A DNA stretch of 61,098 bases from an uncultured Bacteroidia bacterium (GCA_902799345.1 CADBZW010000030.1:1-61098), one strand, 5' to 3'; positions 34,822 through 43,340 are shown, counted from the stretch's first letter. Translations and numbers: made by a program. The notes: generated by a model from the sequence alone, not told the origin.

Positions 34822-36567
34822 ATGACAAACCCTGAAGAAGAAAAAGTAACGGAAAAGAAGTCGCTCAATTTCATTGAAGCGAAAGTGGAAGAAGATTTGG
34901 CCAACGGCAAGAATGGCGGTCGCGTGCAAACACGCTTTCCCCCAGAGCCTAACGGCTACCTCCACATCGGCCACGCCAAGGCCATATGTCTCGACTTCGG
35001 CATTGCGGCTGCGCACGGCGGCGTGTGCAACCTACGCTTCGACGACACCAACCCCACCAAGGAGAACATGGAGTATGTCGACGCCATCAAAGAAGATATC
35101 CAATGGCTTGGCTACCAGTGGGGTAACGAATACTATGCCTCCGACTATTTCCAGCAACTTTGGGATTTTGCCATAGAACTGATTAAAAGAGGTAAGGCCT
35201 ACATCGACGAGCAAAGCTCTGAAGAGATTGCCGCACAAAAGGGTACACCTACGCAGCCTGGTATCGAAAGCCCCTACCGCAACCGTCCCGTCGAGGAGTC
35301 GCTCGACCTGTTCAACAAGATGAACAACGGCGAGATTGGCGAGGGCAAGATGGTGCTTCGCGCCAAAATCGACATGGCCAACCCGAACATGCACTTCCGT
35401 GACCCGATCATCTACCGCGTGGTCGACACGCCGCACCACCGCACGGGCACCAAGTGGCACGCCTACCCGATGTACGACTTCGCCCACGGACAAAGCGACT
35501 ACTTCGAAGGCGTCACCCACTCGCTCTGCACACTGGAGTTTGTGGTGCACCGTCCGCTCTATGACCTCTTCGTCGACTGGCTCAAGGAAATCCGTGGCGA
35601 AGGCGACAACATGGACGACAATCGTCCGCGTCAGACCGAGTTCAACAAGCTGAACCTCAACTATATCCTGCTGAGTAAGCGTAACCTGCTCGTCCTCGTC
35701 AACGAGGGCCTGGTGAGCGGCTGGGACGACCCACGTATGCCCACGATTTGCGGCTTCCGTCGCCGTGGCTACACGCCGACAGGTATCCACAAGTTCATCG
35801 ACAAGATCGGCTACACTACCTACGATGCCTTGAACGACTTCGCCTTGATGGAGAGCGCCATCCGCGAGGACCTCAACGCCACCGCCAACCGCGTGGCTGC
35901 CGTGGTCAACCCGGTGAAGCTCGTCATCACGAACTATCCCGAAGGACAGATTGAGGAGATGGAAGCCATCAACAACCCCGAGGACGAAACGGCAGGCAGC
36001 CACAAAATCGCCTTCAGCCGCGAGTTGTGGATTGAGAAAGAGGACTTCATGGAAGACGCGCCAAAGAAATACTTCCGCATGACGCCGGGCAACGAGGTGC
36101 GCCTCAAGAACGCCTACATCGTGAAATGCACGGGCTGCAAGAAAGACGAGAACGGCGAGGTCGTGGAGGTCTATGCCGAATACGACCCCGACACCAAGAG
36201 CGGCATGCCGGGTGCCAACCGCAAGGTGAAGGGCACCATCCACTGGGTGAGCTGCGAGCGTTGCCTCGAAGCCGAGGTGCGTATGTACGACCGCCTCTGG
36301 AAGGTGGAGAACCCGCGCGACGAGCTGGCCCGCCTGCAAGGCGAAGGCAAGAGCGCCCTCGAGGCCATGAAGGAGATGATGAACCCCAACTCGTTGGAGG
36401 TGCGTCCCGTGTGCTACGTGGAGGAATATCTGGCCGACGCCAAGCCGCTCGACCACTTCCAGTTCCAGCGCATCGGCTACTTCACCGTCGACAAGGACAG
36501 TACGCCAAATCATCTGGTCTTCAACCGCACCGTGGCGTTGAAGGACACATGGGCTAAGACAATGTAA
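34822..36567 (+). CDS. glnS: Glutaminyl-tRNA synthetase
   Basis: This 581-residue class I synthetase charges tRNA-Gln directly. The motifs are present: RFPPEPNGYLHIGHAKAICL with HIGH near residue 48, and ILLSKRNLLVLV as the KMSKS equivalent. The DDTNP and HRTGTKWHAYPMYDFAH segments separate GlnRS from GluRS. The C-terminal beta-barrel anticodon-binding region runs from about residue 350. It has its own promoter and no coupled neighbour. Confidence 0.96.
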   Translation: MTNPEEEKVTEKKSLNFIEAKVEEDLANGKNGGRVQTRFPPEPNGYLHIGHAKAICLDFGIAAAHGGVCNLRFDDTNPTKENMEYVDAIKEDIQWLGYQWGNEYYASDYFQQLWDFAIELIKRGKAYIDEQSSEEIAAQKGTPTQPGIESPYRNRPVEESLDLFNKMNNGEIGEGKMVLRAKIDMANPNMHFRDPIIYRVVDTPHHRTGTKWHAYPMYDFAHGQSDYFEGVTHSLCTLEFVVHRPLYDLFVDWLKEIRGEGDNMDDNRPRQTEFNKLNLNYILLSKRNLLVLVNEGLVSGWDDPRMPTICGFRRRGYTPTGIHKFIDKIGYTTYDALNDFALMESAIREDLNATANRVAAVVNPVKLVITNYPEGQIEEMEAINNPEDETAGSHKIAFSRELWIEKEDFMEDAPKKYFRMTPGNEVRLKNAYIVKCTGCKKDENGEVVEVYAEYDPDTKSGMPGANRKVKGTIHWVSCERCLEAEVRMYDRLWKVENPRDELARLQGEGKSALEAMKEMMNPNSLEVRPVCYVEEYLADAKPLDHFQFQRIGYFTVDKDSTPNHLVFNRTVALKDTWAKTM

Positions 36568-36595
36568 TTTGTAATCATCTTGAATTCATTGTTTT

Positions 36596-36623
36596 GTGGA
36601 GACGGAGTGCACACCGTCTCCAC
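36596..36623. repeat. 28-bp palindromic repeat, GTAGAGACG family, copy 6
   Basis: A variant with compensatory changes: GTGGAGACG-GAGTGCACAC-CGTCTCCAC. The paired change in both arms suggests that the hairpin, not the exact sequence, is kept. Confidence 0.75.
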
Positions 36624-36629
36624 ATCTTT

Positions 36630-36661
36630 TTTGCCCAGTTCGGACAATAATCGTACATTTG
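36630..36661 (+). promoter_or_regulatory. -33/-7 promoter of the OstA-like gene
   Basis: TTTG at 36630-36633 and TACATTTG followed by C at 36654-36661, spacing 20 nt: one of the best matches in the window. Confidence 0.75.
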
Positions 36662-36678
36662 CACGTTATTTCATCACG

Positions 36679-38328
36679 ATGAAAGCCAAATTGTTGCTCA
36701 TAGTGTCTGTTTTCTTCTTGTTGTCGCAATTTGTTGTGGCACAGGAACAGGACACTGTGCAACGCAAGAAAACGCGTATCCACATCGAGCATTACGACGT
36801 GGCTACCTACTCAAAAAGCATGGGTGACATGCAGCGGCTCATCGGCCATGTGAAGATGCGCCACGACTCGGCTTATTTCTTCTGCGACTCGGCTTATTTC
36901 TTCCAGAAGACCAACAGCTTCAAGGCTTTTCAGAATGTCCACATCATCGTTAACGACAGCGTGGAGGTCTTCAGCGACTTGCTGGACTACGACGGCAACA
37001 CCCGCTTTGCCGAGTTCTTCGACAACGTGAAGCTCATGGATGACTCCACGACATTGCTCACAGAATACCTCACCTACGACCGTAACCTGCATCTGGCCTG
37101 TTATCCTGATAGTGCAACCACCTATCGCGGCGACAAGACCTTGATCAGTTGCATCGGCTATTACCGCGACAACATCAAGGAGTTTTCGTTCTTTGAGAAT
37201 GTGGAGGTCCTCAGCCCCAAATACCAGATGTACACTGATACCTTATATTATAATACGGACATTGAAAAGATGTGGTTTGAGGGGCCGACGACCATTCTTG
37301 ACAAGGAAAACACCCTTGTAGGTCGGCATGGCTATTATCTTGTGGATGAAGATGTTGCATTTTTGGACAAACGACCATTGATGTACAACGAGACGCAACG
37401 GATGCAGTCGGATTCGATTTATTACAACCGCGATGTCGGTTTGGCGAAGGCCTTCGACCACGTGGACATGATTGACACCTCGTATAAAATTGTCATGCGA
37501 GGCAATTACTTTGAGATGTGGGAGGACAGCGGCTTCAGCTTTGCCACCGACAGCGCATACGCCATCAGCTACGAAGGCAGCGACTCGTTATATATCCACG
37601 GCGACACATTGTTCGTGCATATTGACAAGGAAAAGGAAGAGGTCGAAAAACTCATCGCCCGCCGTAACGTGCGTTTCTTCAAGAGCGACATGCAAGGCAA
37701 ATGCGACACCTTGACCTACCTTATGGCCGACTCCACCATCAGGATGCGCGTGGCCCCTATCCTTTGGGCCGAGGACAGTCAGTTGAGTGGCATCGACATC
37801 GACATCAAGCTCAAAGACCAGAAAGTGGAGTGGGTATTGCAGAAGGGCAACGCCTTTATCATCTCGCAGGACACGATCGAGGGCTTCAACCAAATCAAGG
37901 GCGCAGACATCACTTCGAGGTTCATGGATGGCAACATACACCGTGTCAACGTGGATGGCACCAAGGCCGAAACCATCTATTGGATTCGCGACAACGACGG
38001 CTCGCTTATTGGCATCGACGTGTCAGATTCGGAGACCATGGCTATCGAGATTGAAAACCAAAGCGTTTCCATTATCAAGTCGTTCAAGGACATCCATGAG
38101 ACGATGTATCCCGAGGAAGACCTGAAAGAAAGTGACCGTTACCTCTCGGGCTTCAAGTGGCACGACGAGGCGCGTCCCACCGACAAGGACGACATCTTCC
38201 GCCGCATTGAGGCCGAGATGCCTCAAGCTGAGGTCACGCCACAGGAGGCTCCAACAGAATCGGTAGCCGTAGAGGAAGTCCAGGAAGAACAGCCGAAACG
38301 GCACAGACAAAGAAAGAATTTGGAATGA
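36679..38328 (+). CDS. OstA-like (LptA/LptD N-terminal domain) protein
   Basis: The 549-residue periplasmic protein has a signal peptide (MKAKLLLIVSVFFLLSQFVVAQ) and repeated beta-jellyroll OstA units, for example MQRLIGHVKMRHDSAYFFCD and FKAFQNVHIIVNDSVEVFSD. This is the fold of LPS-transport periplasmic bridges. The last 60 residues are acidic, Pro/Glu-rich and end in basic RHRQRKNLE. It probably helps move lipopolysaccharide to the outer membrane; no lpt partner is adjacent. Start at 36679 because the promoter lies at 36630-36661. Confidence 0.82.
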   Translation: MKAKLLLIVSVFFLLSQFVVAQEQDTVQRKKTRIHIEHYDVATYSKSMGDMQRLIGHVKMRHDSAYFFCDSAYFFQKTNSFKAFQNVHIIVNDSVEVFSDLLDYDGNTRFAEFFDNVKLMDDSTTLLTEYLTYDRNLHLACYPDSATTYRGDKTLISCIGYYRDNIKEFSFFENVEVLSPKYQMYTDTLYYNTDIEKMWFEGPTTILDKENTLVGRHGYYLVDEDVAFLDKRPLMYNETQRMQSDSIYYNRDVGLAKAFDHVDMIDTSYKIVMRGNYFEMWEDSGFSFATDSAYAISYEGSDSLYIHGDTLFVHIDKEKEEVEKLIARRNVRFFKSDMQGKCDTLTYLMADSTIRMRVAPILWAEDSQLSGIDIDIKLKDQKVEWVLQKGNAFIISQDTIEGFNQIKGADITSRFMDGNIHRVNVDGTKAETIYWIRDNDGSLIGIDVSDSETMAIEIENQSVSIIKSFKDIHETMYPEEDLKESDRYLSGFKWHDEARPTDKDDIFRRIEAEMPQAEVTPQEAPTESVAVEEVQEEQPKRHRQRKNLE

Positions 38329-38351
38329 TGCCTCAAATACAAAAAAGTTTG

Positions 38352-38359
38352 TAATTTTG
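38352..38359 (+). promoter_or_regulatory. -7 element of the ParE-type toxin-antitoxin pair
   Basis: TAATTTTG followed by C, 18 nt before the antitoxin ATG. Confidence 0.6.
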
Positions 38360-38377
38360 CACTAAATAATATGGACT

Positions 38378-38545
38378 ATGGCAACTACAGCGACAAAGAA
38401 AATCAATTGGCTTTTCCCAGACCCTGATGTGGAGGTGACTTTGGAAGATTATCGTGAAAAGATTAATGAAGACGAACATTCAGGGGATATGAGTTATAGT
38501 GAGTTCAAGCGTAGATTGGAAGCATGGATGGCAGAAAACATATAG
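38378..38545 (+). CDS. Short antitoxin of a ParE-type pair
   Basis: ATG at 38378 opens a 55-residue frame: MATTATKKINWLFPDPDVEV, then TLEDYREKINEDEHSGDMSY and SEFKRRLEAWMAENI. It is acidic and helical in the middle, the size and charge of RelE/ParE antitoxins, and the toxin gene starts inside it with a 22-nt overlap. An ATG seven bases upstream (38371) is in another frame and soon closes. No DNA-binding domain is obvious, so regulation may rely on the pair. The antitoxin call rests mainly on position. Confidence 0.65.
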   Translation: MATTATKKINWLFPDPDVEVTLEDYREKINEDEHSGDMSYSEFKRRLEAWMAENI

Positions 38546-38874
38546 CTCAAAAGCGTCAACAAAAGTATAAGTTGGTTGTTACAGAAAATTTCTTTGATGA
38601 GTTAAAAACCATATTGATTTATGGGCAAACAGTTTTTGGTGAGAATACAGCTGAAAAATTCAAAAATGGTGTAATAAGCCATATTAATGCCCTGCCTCAT
38701 TTTCCTCATGCCAATCCTAAGAATCGATTTGTTGAAAGCACAGAAAGAAAGGTTTATAGGAACATTATTTACGAAAAGTATTATGTGGTCTATTCTGTTA
38801 CAAAAACCACAATACGAGTGATTTCAATTGTTCATCAAGCCACAAATCCTAAGAAACTAAGTAAAATCAAATAA
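38524..38874 (+). CDS. RelE/ParE superfamily toxin
   Basis: The 116-residue product has the ParE core: KYKLVVTENFFDELKTILIY, RFVESTERKVYRNIIYEKYY and VVYSVTKTTIRVISIVHQAT. It should poison gyrase (ParE-like) or cut ribosomal mRNA (RelE-like); the residues visible do not decide. About 14 polar residues precede the conserved start and no internal ATG is available, so the extension is probably real because of the overlap with the antitoxin gene. A+T-rich composition relative to its neighbours suggests acquisition. Confidence 0.8.
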   Translation: MDGRKHIAQKRQQKYKLVVTENFFDELKTILIYGQTVFGENTAEKFKNGVISHINALPHFPHANPKNRFVESTERKVYRNIIYEKYYVVYSVTKTTIRVISIVHQATNPKKLSKIK

Positions 38875-38884
38875 AAAGAATCAA

Positions 38885-39631
38885 ATGAAAAAACTAATCC
38901 TAATCCGTCACGGAGAAAGTGAATGGAACAAATTAAACCTCTTTACGGGGTGGACCAACGTCGACCTTTCGGAGAAAGGCGTTCAAGAAGCCATTGAGGC
39001 TGGTAAAGTATTGAAAGAGAATGGATACCGTCCAGAAATCTGCTTCACCTCCTATCTGAAACGCGCCATCAAGACCTTGAACCTCGCCCTTGAGGCCATG
39101 GACATGGACTGGCTGCCGGTGTACAAGTCGTGGAGACTGAACGAAAAGTCGTATGGCCAGCTGCAAGGCCTCGACAAGAAGATGACCGCCGAGAAATACG
39201 GCGACGAGCAAGTGCGCCTGTGGCGCCGCGCCTTCGACGTGCGTCCGCCCGCGCTCGACATGAACGACCCCAGGAGCCCTCGCATGGACCCGCGCTATGC
39301 CGAGCTCACTGATGAGCAAATTCCGCTCACCGAGGCGCTTTGCGACACCATTGAGCGTGTGATGCCTTACTATGAAAACAACATCATGAAGGCCTTCGAG
39401 ACCCACGACCAGGTGTTGGTTGTCGCCCACGGCAATAGCTTGCGCGGTGTTGTCAAAGTGCTGAAAGGCATGAGCAACGACGAAATCATCGCTTTCAACA
39501 TCCCGACAGGCATCCCGTATGTCTTCGAGTTCGATGACAACATGAAGCTCCAGAAGGACTTCTTCCTCGGCGACCCCGAGAAGGTGGCCGCGCTGATGGC
39601 TGCCGTCGCCAATCAAGGCAAAGCGAAGTAA
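38885..39631 (+). CDS. gpmA: 2,3-bisphosphoglycerate-dependent phosphoglycerate mutase
   Basis: This 248-residue glycolytic enzyme interconverts 3- and 2-phosphoglycerate. The phosphohistidine motif LILIRHGESEWNKLNLFTGW, the second catalytic segment RLNEKSYGQLQGLDK and the later VVAHGNSLRGVVKVL are complete. It begins 10 nt after the toxin stop and may share the end of that transcript, though no separate promoter is clear. A hairpin-ended repeat follows directly. Confidence 0.94.
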   Translation: MKKLILIRHGESEWNKLNLFTGWTNVDLSEKGVQEAIEAGKVLKENGYRPEICFTSYLKRAIKTLNLALEAMDMDWLPVYKSWRLNEKSYGQLQGLDKKMTAEKYGDEQVRLWRRAFDVRPPALDMNDPRSPRMDPRYAELTDEQIPLTEALCDTIERVMPYYENNIMKAFETHDQVLVVAHGNSLRGVVKVLKGMSNDEIIAFNIPTGIPYVFEFDDNMKLQKDFFLGDPEKVAALMAAVANQGKAK

Positions 39632-39637
39632 TTGGTA

Positions 39638-39760
39638 TTTGCTTCGCAAAGAAATCTGTCAAAAATCATAATAAAATCTATAGAAAATCATAGAAATAGA
39701 TTTTGAAAGATTTTAAAAAAACAGATTTTTGACAGATTTCTTGCCCATAGGGCAATCCCA
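39638..39760. repeat. Hairpin-ended repeat, copy B
   Basis: Begins TTTGCTTCGCAAA and ends GCCCATAGGGC then AATCCCA. The long inner arms AAATCTGTCAAAAATCA and GATTTTTGACAGATTT are an excellent inverted repeat. It fills the space between the gpmA and beta-barrel gene stops. Confidence 0.85.
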
Positions 39761-41179
39761 TTAGAAAATGTAATTAAACCCGACAAACGTCTTCAGTTTC
39801 TTGCCGTCGCGGTTGTCCAAGGCTTTGCCCAAGTCGACAGAAACCACCAAATTGCGGTTCATGATGAGCTTGAGACCTGCGCCGGCACTCATGTGGACGC
39901 TTTCTTTATTGCCACTGTAGTAGATGGGCATCATTTCTGTGGTGGGAGTTTCTGCTGCGATCATCTCTTCCTCGCGGAACTTTTGCGTCACCATGCCCGC
40001 ATCGAAGAAAGGAGTCAGGGCCACAGTCCAGTTTTGGTTGATGAATTGGAAACCTATGATGCGCCAGCGCAACTCCACATTGGCGAAAGCGAAGCCCTCG
40101 CCGATTACGCCATTGCGATTCACACCACGCATGGTTACGGCACCGCCCAGGCCCTCAGTGTACATCTTTTGGAAAAACATTGTGTTCAGATTGTTGATCA
40201 TGTACCAAGGCGTGTGACCTGCGAGGCGGTTTTGGGCGCCGAGACGATAGGCCAACGTCAGCTTGTCCTTATATAATGGGATGAAATGTCTCCATAAGAA
40301 GGTGAAAGAGAGGTTGTAGTTGGTACGGTCTTTTATCGGATACTGTTTGTCGTTGTCGATGTTGAACGCACCGACGAGGGTTCCTTCGGCATAGATGCCT
40401 CGGGTCGGATCGCTGTTGTGGTCACGGCTGTCGTAAATCATGCCAAGCCGGAGCTGACCTGTGTGGCCGCCTTTGGCCTCTTCTTTCTTGATGATGCCGG
40501 AATTCACATAGTTTTCAAATAGTGTAGCAGGTTGGTCGACATAGTTGTGCATCTTCACCGTGTCGATTGGGGAGGTGGTGGTGTAGAAGTAGCCAAGGCC
40601 AGCGGACCAGTTGAGGTGAGGCACGCCGAAGAACGACCTTTGCATGCTACCCACGAAACGCAGCTGGTTGCGGTCAATGAAGTGATAGCCGCTCTTGATC
40701 TTTTTATCCAACGTATCAGGGTTGATGAGGTGCGCTTGTTCTACTACGGGGTCGTAGGTGCTGGCCTGGTAGCCGTTGAAGCCGAAGAACTCGTATTTGT
40801 TGGCATAGAAATAAGTCAAGTCGAAGAAAAGTTTGGTGTCTTTCACGACATAGGGCAGGTCGCTATAGAAACGGAACACGCCCGAGCCTTTGGTATAGCG
40901 CGAGGCCTCCACGTTGAACTTGTAGTTGTAGCGGGGATAACGTGAGCCATCGCCATAGTTGAAGATGTCGCAGCATAGGCCATATTGGAAGCCCAGGTCG
41001 GCGTCGTAACCCACCACGGGCAGGGGACCGAAGTTCCAGCCTTGCTTGATGATTTCACCTTTTTCGTTGTAGATCTTTTCCTTTTTGGCTTTCTTTGGTT
41101 TCTTGGGCGTTTGTTCGTCTTGTGCGAAGCAGCTCACTGCCAATAGCAGGGCGAGCATTAGGAGTAGTGTTTTTTTCAT
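39761..41179 (-). CDS. BamA/D15-type outer-membrane beta-barrel protein
   Basis: The 472-residue protein has a signal peptide ending LAVSCFAQ, then a Lys-rich stretch (PKKPKKAKKEKIYNEKGEI). The rest is a beta-barrel with the surface-antigen pattern: WNFGPLPVVGYDADLGFQYG, many alternating aromatic strands (RYPRYNYKFNVEASRYTKG), and a terminal strand KTFVGFNYIF ending in Phe for Bam recognition. No POTRA domains precede the barrel, so it is not BamA itself. The function is unknown; similar stand-alone barrels may export lipids or proteins. Start at 41179 by signal peptide. Confidence 0.8.
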   Translation of the reverse strand: MKKTLLLMLALLLAVSCFAQDEQTPKKPKKAKKEKIYNEKGEIIKQGWNFGPLPVVGYDADLGFQYGLCCDIFNYGDGSRYPRYNYKFNVEASRYTKGSGVFRFYSDLPYVVKDTKLFFDLTYFYANKYEFFGFNGYQASTYDPVVEQAHLINPDTLDKKIKSGYHFIDRNQLRFVGSMQRSFFGVPHLNWSAGLGYFYTTTSPIDTVKMHNYVDQPATLFENYVNSGIIKKEEAKGGHTGQLRLGMIYDSRDHNSDPTRGIYAEGTLVGAFNIDNDKQYPIKDRTNYNLSFTFLWRHFIPLYKDKLTLAYRLGAQNRLAGHTPWYMINNLNTMFFQKMYTEGLGGAVTMRGVNRNGVIGEGFAFANVELRWRIIGFQFINQNWTVALTPFFDAGMVTQKFREEEMIAAETPTTEMMPIYYSGNKESVHMSAGAGLKLIMNRNLVVSVDLGKALDNRDGKKLKTFVGFNYIF

Positions 41180-41202
41180 AGTTGGATCGGATTTGCTGTT
41201 TG

Positions 41203-41235
41203 CAAAAATATGCTTTTTATCAATAAAAGGGCAAA
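41203..41235 (-). promoter_or_regulatory. -33/-7 promoter of the beta-barrel gene
   Basis: TATTTTTG (41203-41210) and TTTG (41232-41235) on the minus strand, spacing 21 nt. A second TATTTTTG lies at 41232-41239. Confidence 0.65.
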
Positions 41236-41242
41236 AATATGC

Positions 41243-41250
41243 TATTTTTG
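41243..41250 (+). promoter_or_regulatory. -7 element of mntP
   Basis: TATTTTTG followed by C, 19 nt before the mntP ATG. It is back to back with the beta-barrel promoter. Confidence 0.65.
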
Positions 41251-41268
41251 CGCCATAAATCATTCGAA

Positions 41269-41835
41269 ATGACCTTCATCGAATTGTTGTTGATAGCCAT
41301 TGGCCTTTCCATGGATGCCTTCTCGGTATCCATCTGTAAGGGACTGACCACCAAGAAATTCTCTTGGCGTATGGCCTTGGTCTGTGGCCTATGGTTCGGC
41401 TTTTTCCAGGCCTTGATGCCTATCATCGGCTATTTTTTGGGCGCACAATTCCAGGAGATGATTGAGGCTTATGACCATTGGATTGCTTTCGGTTTGCTCT
41501 TCCTCATCGGTGCCAACATGATTCGTGAGGCGGTTTGGGGCAAGGAGGAAAGTCAAGATGGGTCCATGGGATTCAAGACTATGCTTTTGCTTGCCATCGC
41601 CACCAGCATCGATGCCTTGGCAGTGGGCGTTTCGTTTGCTTGCATTAGGGTAAAGCTATGGTCGTCGGTGATTGTTATCGGCTTGACCACTTTCGCTTTC
41701 TCGGTCTTGGGCGTGAAAATCGGCAATGTGTTTGGCTCCAAGTACGAGAAGTCTGCGGAAATTATTGGTGGTATCATGCTGATTCTCATAGGATTGAAGA
41801 TTCTTTTGGAGCATTTGGGTGTGATAGCTTTTTGA
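41269..41835 (+). CDS. mntP: Manganese efflux pump MntP
   Basis: A 188-residue inner-membrane protein with six helices in two related halves, exporting Mn2+. The two conserved Asp motifs are GLSMDAFSVSICKGL and ATSIDALAVGVSF, one per half. Start at 41269 (MTFIELLLIAIG); the frame upstream crosses the promoter. No yybP-ykoY-type riboswitch fits in the 19-nt leader. Confidence 0.93.
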   Translation: MTFIELLLIAIGLSMDAFSVSICKGLTTKKFSWRMALVCGLWFGFFQALMPIIGYFLGAQFQEMIEAYDHWIAFGLLFLIGANMIREAVWGKEESQDGSMGFKTMLLLAIATSIDALAVGVSFACIRVKLWSSVIVIGLTTFAFSVLGVKIGNVFGSKYEKSAEIIGGIMLILIGLKILLEHLGVIAF

Positions 41836-41935
41836 AGGGATAGATACGCTCTCTACGCAGCCCATGTCATACCGACCGAGGAACGAGGGAGTGTATCTAT
41901 GGGCTGCTCCGTTCGGTATGACATCCCTTCAAAAA
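41829..41935. repeat. Inverted repeat with nested GTCATACCGACCGAGG core, possible terminator
   Basis: Outer arms TTTTTGAAGGGAT and ATCCCTTCAAAAA enclose GATACGCTC, GTCATACCGACCGAGG, GAGTGTATC and CGGTATGAC. The left arm overlaps the end of mntP and codes its last residues. The core resembles 17323-17371. A following TTTTTCTTTATTTTTC could make it a terminator. Confidence 0.7.
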
Positions 41936-41999
41936 GCGGTTTTTCTTTATTTTTCAAAAAAACTAGTGCATTAATAGTTCACCATAATTAAAAAATGTG

Positions 42000-42007
42000 T
42001 AATTTTG
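42000..42007 (+). promoter_or_regulatory. -7 element of the tRNA-Pro/U32 peptidase unit
   Basis: TAATTTTG followed by C, 15 nt before the tRNA. Confidence 0.6.
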
Positions 42008-42022
42008 CAGCGCAAAACGGTT

Positions 42023-42096
42023 CGGGATGTAGCGCAGCCCGGTAGCGCGCTTCGTTCGGGACGAAGAGGCCGCAAGTTCGAATCTTGTCATCCCCT
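42023..42096 (+). tRNA. tRNA-Pro (CGG) with a non-standard acceptor end
   Basis: The D, anticodon and T arms are normal: anticodon stem CTTCG/CGAAG with loop TTCGGGA (anticodon CGG), T-arm GCAAG/CTTGT with TTCGAAT. Six acceptor pairs form (GGGATG/CATCCC), but position 1 C faces C at position 72, and the discriminator is T where Pro tRNAs carry G72 and A73. The U32 peptidase ATG follows at once at 42097. It could be a functional variant or a tRNA whose 3' end was altered by the junction. Confidence 0.8.
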
Positions 42097-43332
42097 ATGA
42101 AGAAACACATCGAAATCATGGCCCCCGTGGGCTCTTACGAAGCCCTGTCAGCCGCCATACAAGCCGGCGCCGGAAGCGTCTATTTTGGCATCGGCAAACT
42201 TAACATGCGCTCGCGCTCGGCGAAGAATTTCACCCTTGATGACTTGCACCAATTGGCTGAAACTTGCAAAGAACACAATGTGAAGAGCTATGTTACAGTC
42301 AATACCATCATCTACGACGAGGAGATGGAGGAGATGCACCAGCTGCTTGATGCCATCAAGGCCAACGGCATCTCGGCCATCATCGCCTCCGACCAGAGCG
42401 TCATCCAATATGCCCGTCAGATTGGCGTCGAGGTACACATGTCGACGCAATGCAACATCACCAACCTGGAGGCCGTGCGTTATTATTCCCAGTTTGCCGA
42501 TGTGATGGTGACTGCCCGCGAGCTGAACGTCGACCAGGTGCGCCACATCACCGAAGAAATTGAACGCCAAAAAATTCGCGGCCCTCATGGCAACTTGGTG
42601 CGTATCGAGGTGTTTTGTCACGGCGCCTTGTGCATGGCCATCTCGGGCAAGTGCAACCTGAGCCAGGACATCTACAACTCGTCTTCGAATCGTGGTGCCT
42701 GCATGCAGCTCTGCCGTCGTGGCTACGACGTGCGCGAGCGCGAGGAAGGCTACGAATTGATGCTTGACAATGAATACATCATGTCGCCAAAAGACCTCTG
42801 CACTTTGCCTTTCCTGGACAGGGTGTTGGATGCCGGTGTCGAAGTGCTGAAAATAGAAGGCCGAGGTCGTTCTCCGGAATACACCAAGCTGACGGTGTCG
42901 GTGTATAGCGAGGCAGTGAAAGCCATTCAGGCAGGCACCTTCACTCAAGAGAAGATTGACGCCTGGATGGAGCGGTTGAAGAGTGTTTACAACCGTGGTT
43001 TCTGGGATGGCTATTATCTGGGTCGCAGGACCTTTGAGTGGTCGAAACAGTATGGCTCACATGCCACGCAAAGCAAGGAGTATATCGGGCTGATTACCAA
43101 CTATTACAGCAAGTTGGGCGTGGCCGAAATCCGTATGGACAGCCACGACCTCAAACTCGGTGAACAAATCATGATCATCGGGCCGACCACAGGCGTCTAT
43201 GAAGACACGCTCAGCGAGATTCGTGTGGACTTGGGCAATGTACAGCAGACCGTGAAGGGAGAGTATTGCTCCATTCCCGTTAAGTCGTTGGTACGGCGCG
43301 GCGACAAAGTCTATAAGGTAATCAATAATTGA
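42097..43332 (+). CDS. U32 family peptidase-like protein (TrhP/YegQ-like)
   Basis: The 411-residue protein has the U32 signature EVFCHGALCMAISGKCNLS near residue 170 and the typical start IEIMAPVGSYEALSAAIQAG. Members near this length (YegQ/TrhP) act in 5-hydroxyuridine formation at wobble U34 of tRNAs, including tRNA-Pro(UGG), rather than as collagenases. Two further cysteines (GACMQLCRRGY) fit an iron-sulfur role. The ATG at 42097 starts exactly where the tRNA ends, so RNase cleavage of the tRNA would leave a leaderless mRNA. The tRNA here has C34 and is not itself a U34 substrate. Confidence 0.85.
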   Translation: MKKHIEIMAPVGSYEALSAAIQAGAGSVYFGIGKLNMRSRSAKNFTLDDLHQLAETCKEHNVKSYVTVNTIIYDEEMEEMHQLLDAIKANGISAIIASDQSVIQYARQIGVEVHMSTQCNITNLEAVRYYSQFADVMVTARELNVDQVRHITEEIERQKIRGPHGNLVRIEVFCHGALCMAISGKCNLSQDIYNSSSNRGACMQLCRRGYDVREREEGYELMLDNEYIMSPKDLCTLPFLDRVLDAGVEVLKIEGRGRSPEYTKLTVSVYSEAVKAIQAGTFTQEKIDAWMERLKSVYNRGFWDGYYLGRRTFEWSKQYGSHATQSKEYIGLITNYYSKLGVAEIRMDSHDLKLGEQIMIIGPTTGVYEDTLSEIRVDLGNVQQTVKGEYCSIPVKSLVRRGDKVYKVINN

Positions 43333-43340
43333 CACGCTTC

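Noticed and set aside
35032-36513. A 493-codon open frame antisense to glnS
   Set aside because: It mirrors the codon bias of glnS (G/C-rich third positions), has no promoter or family motif, and glnS is certain.
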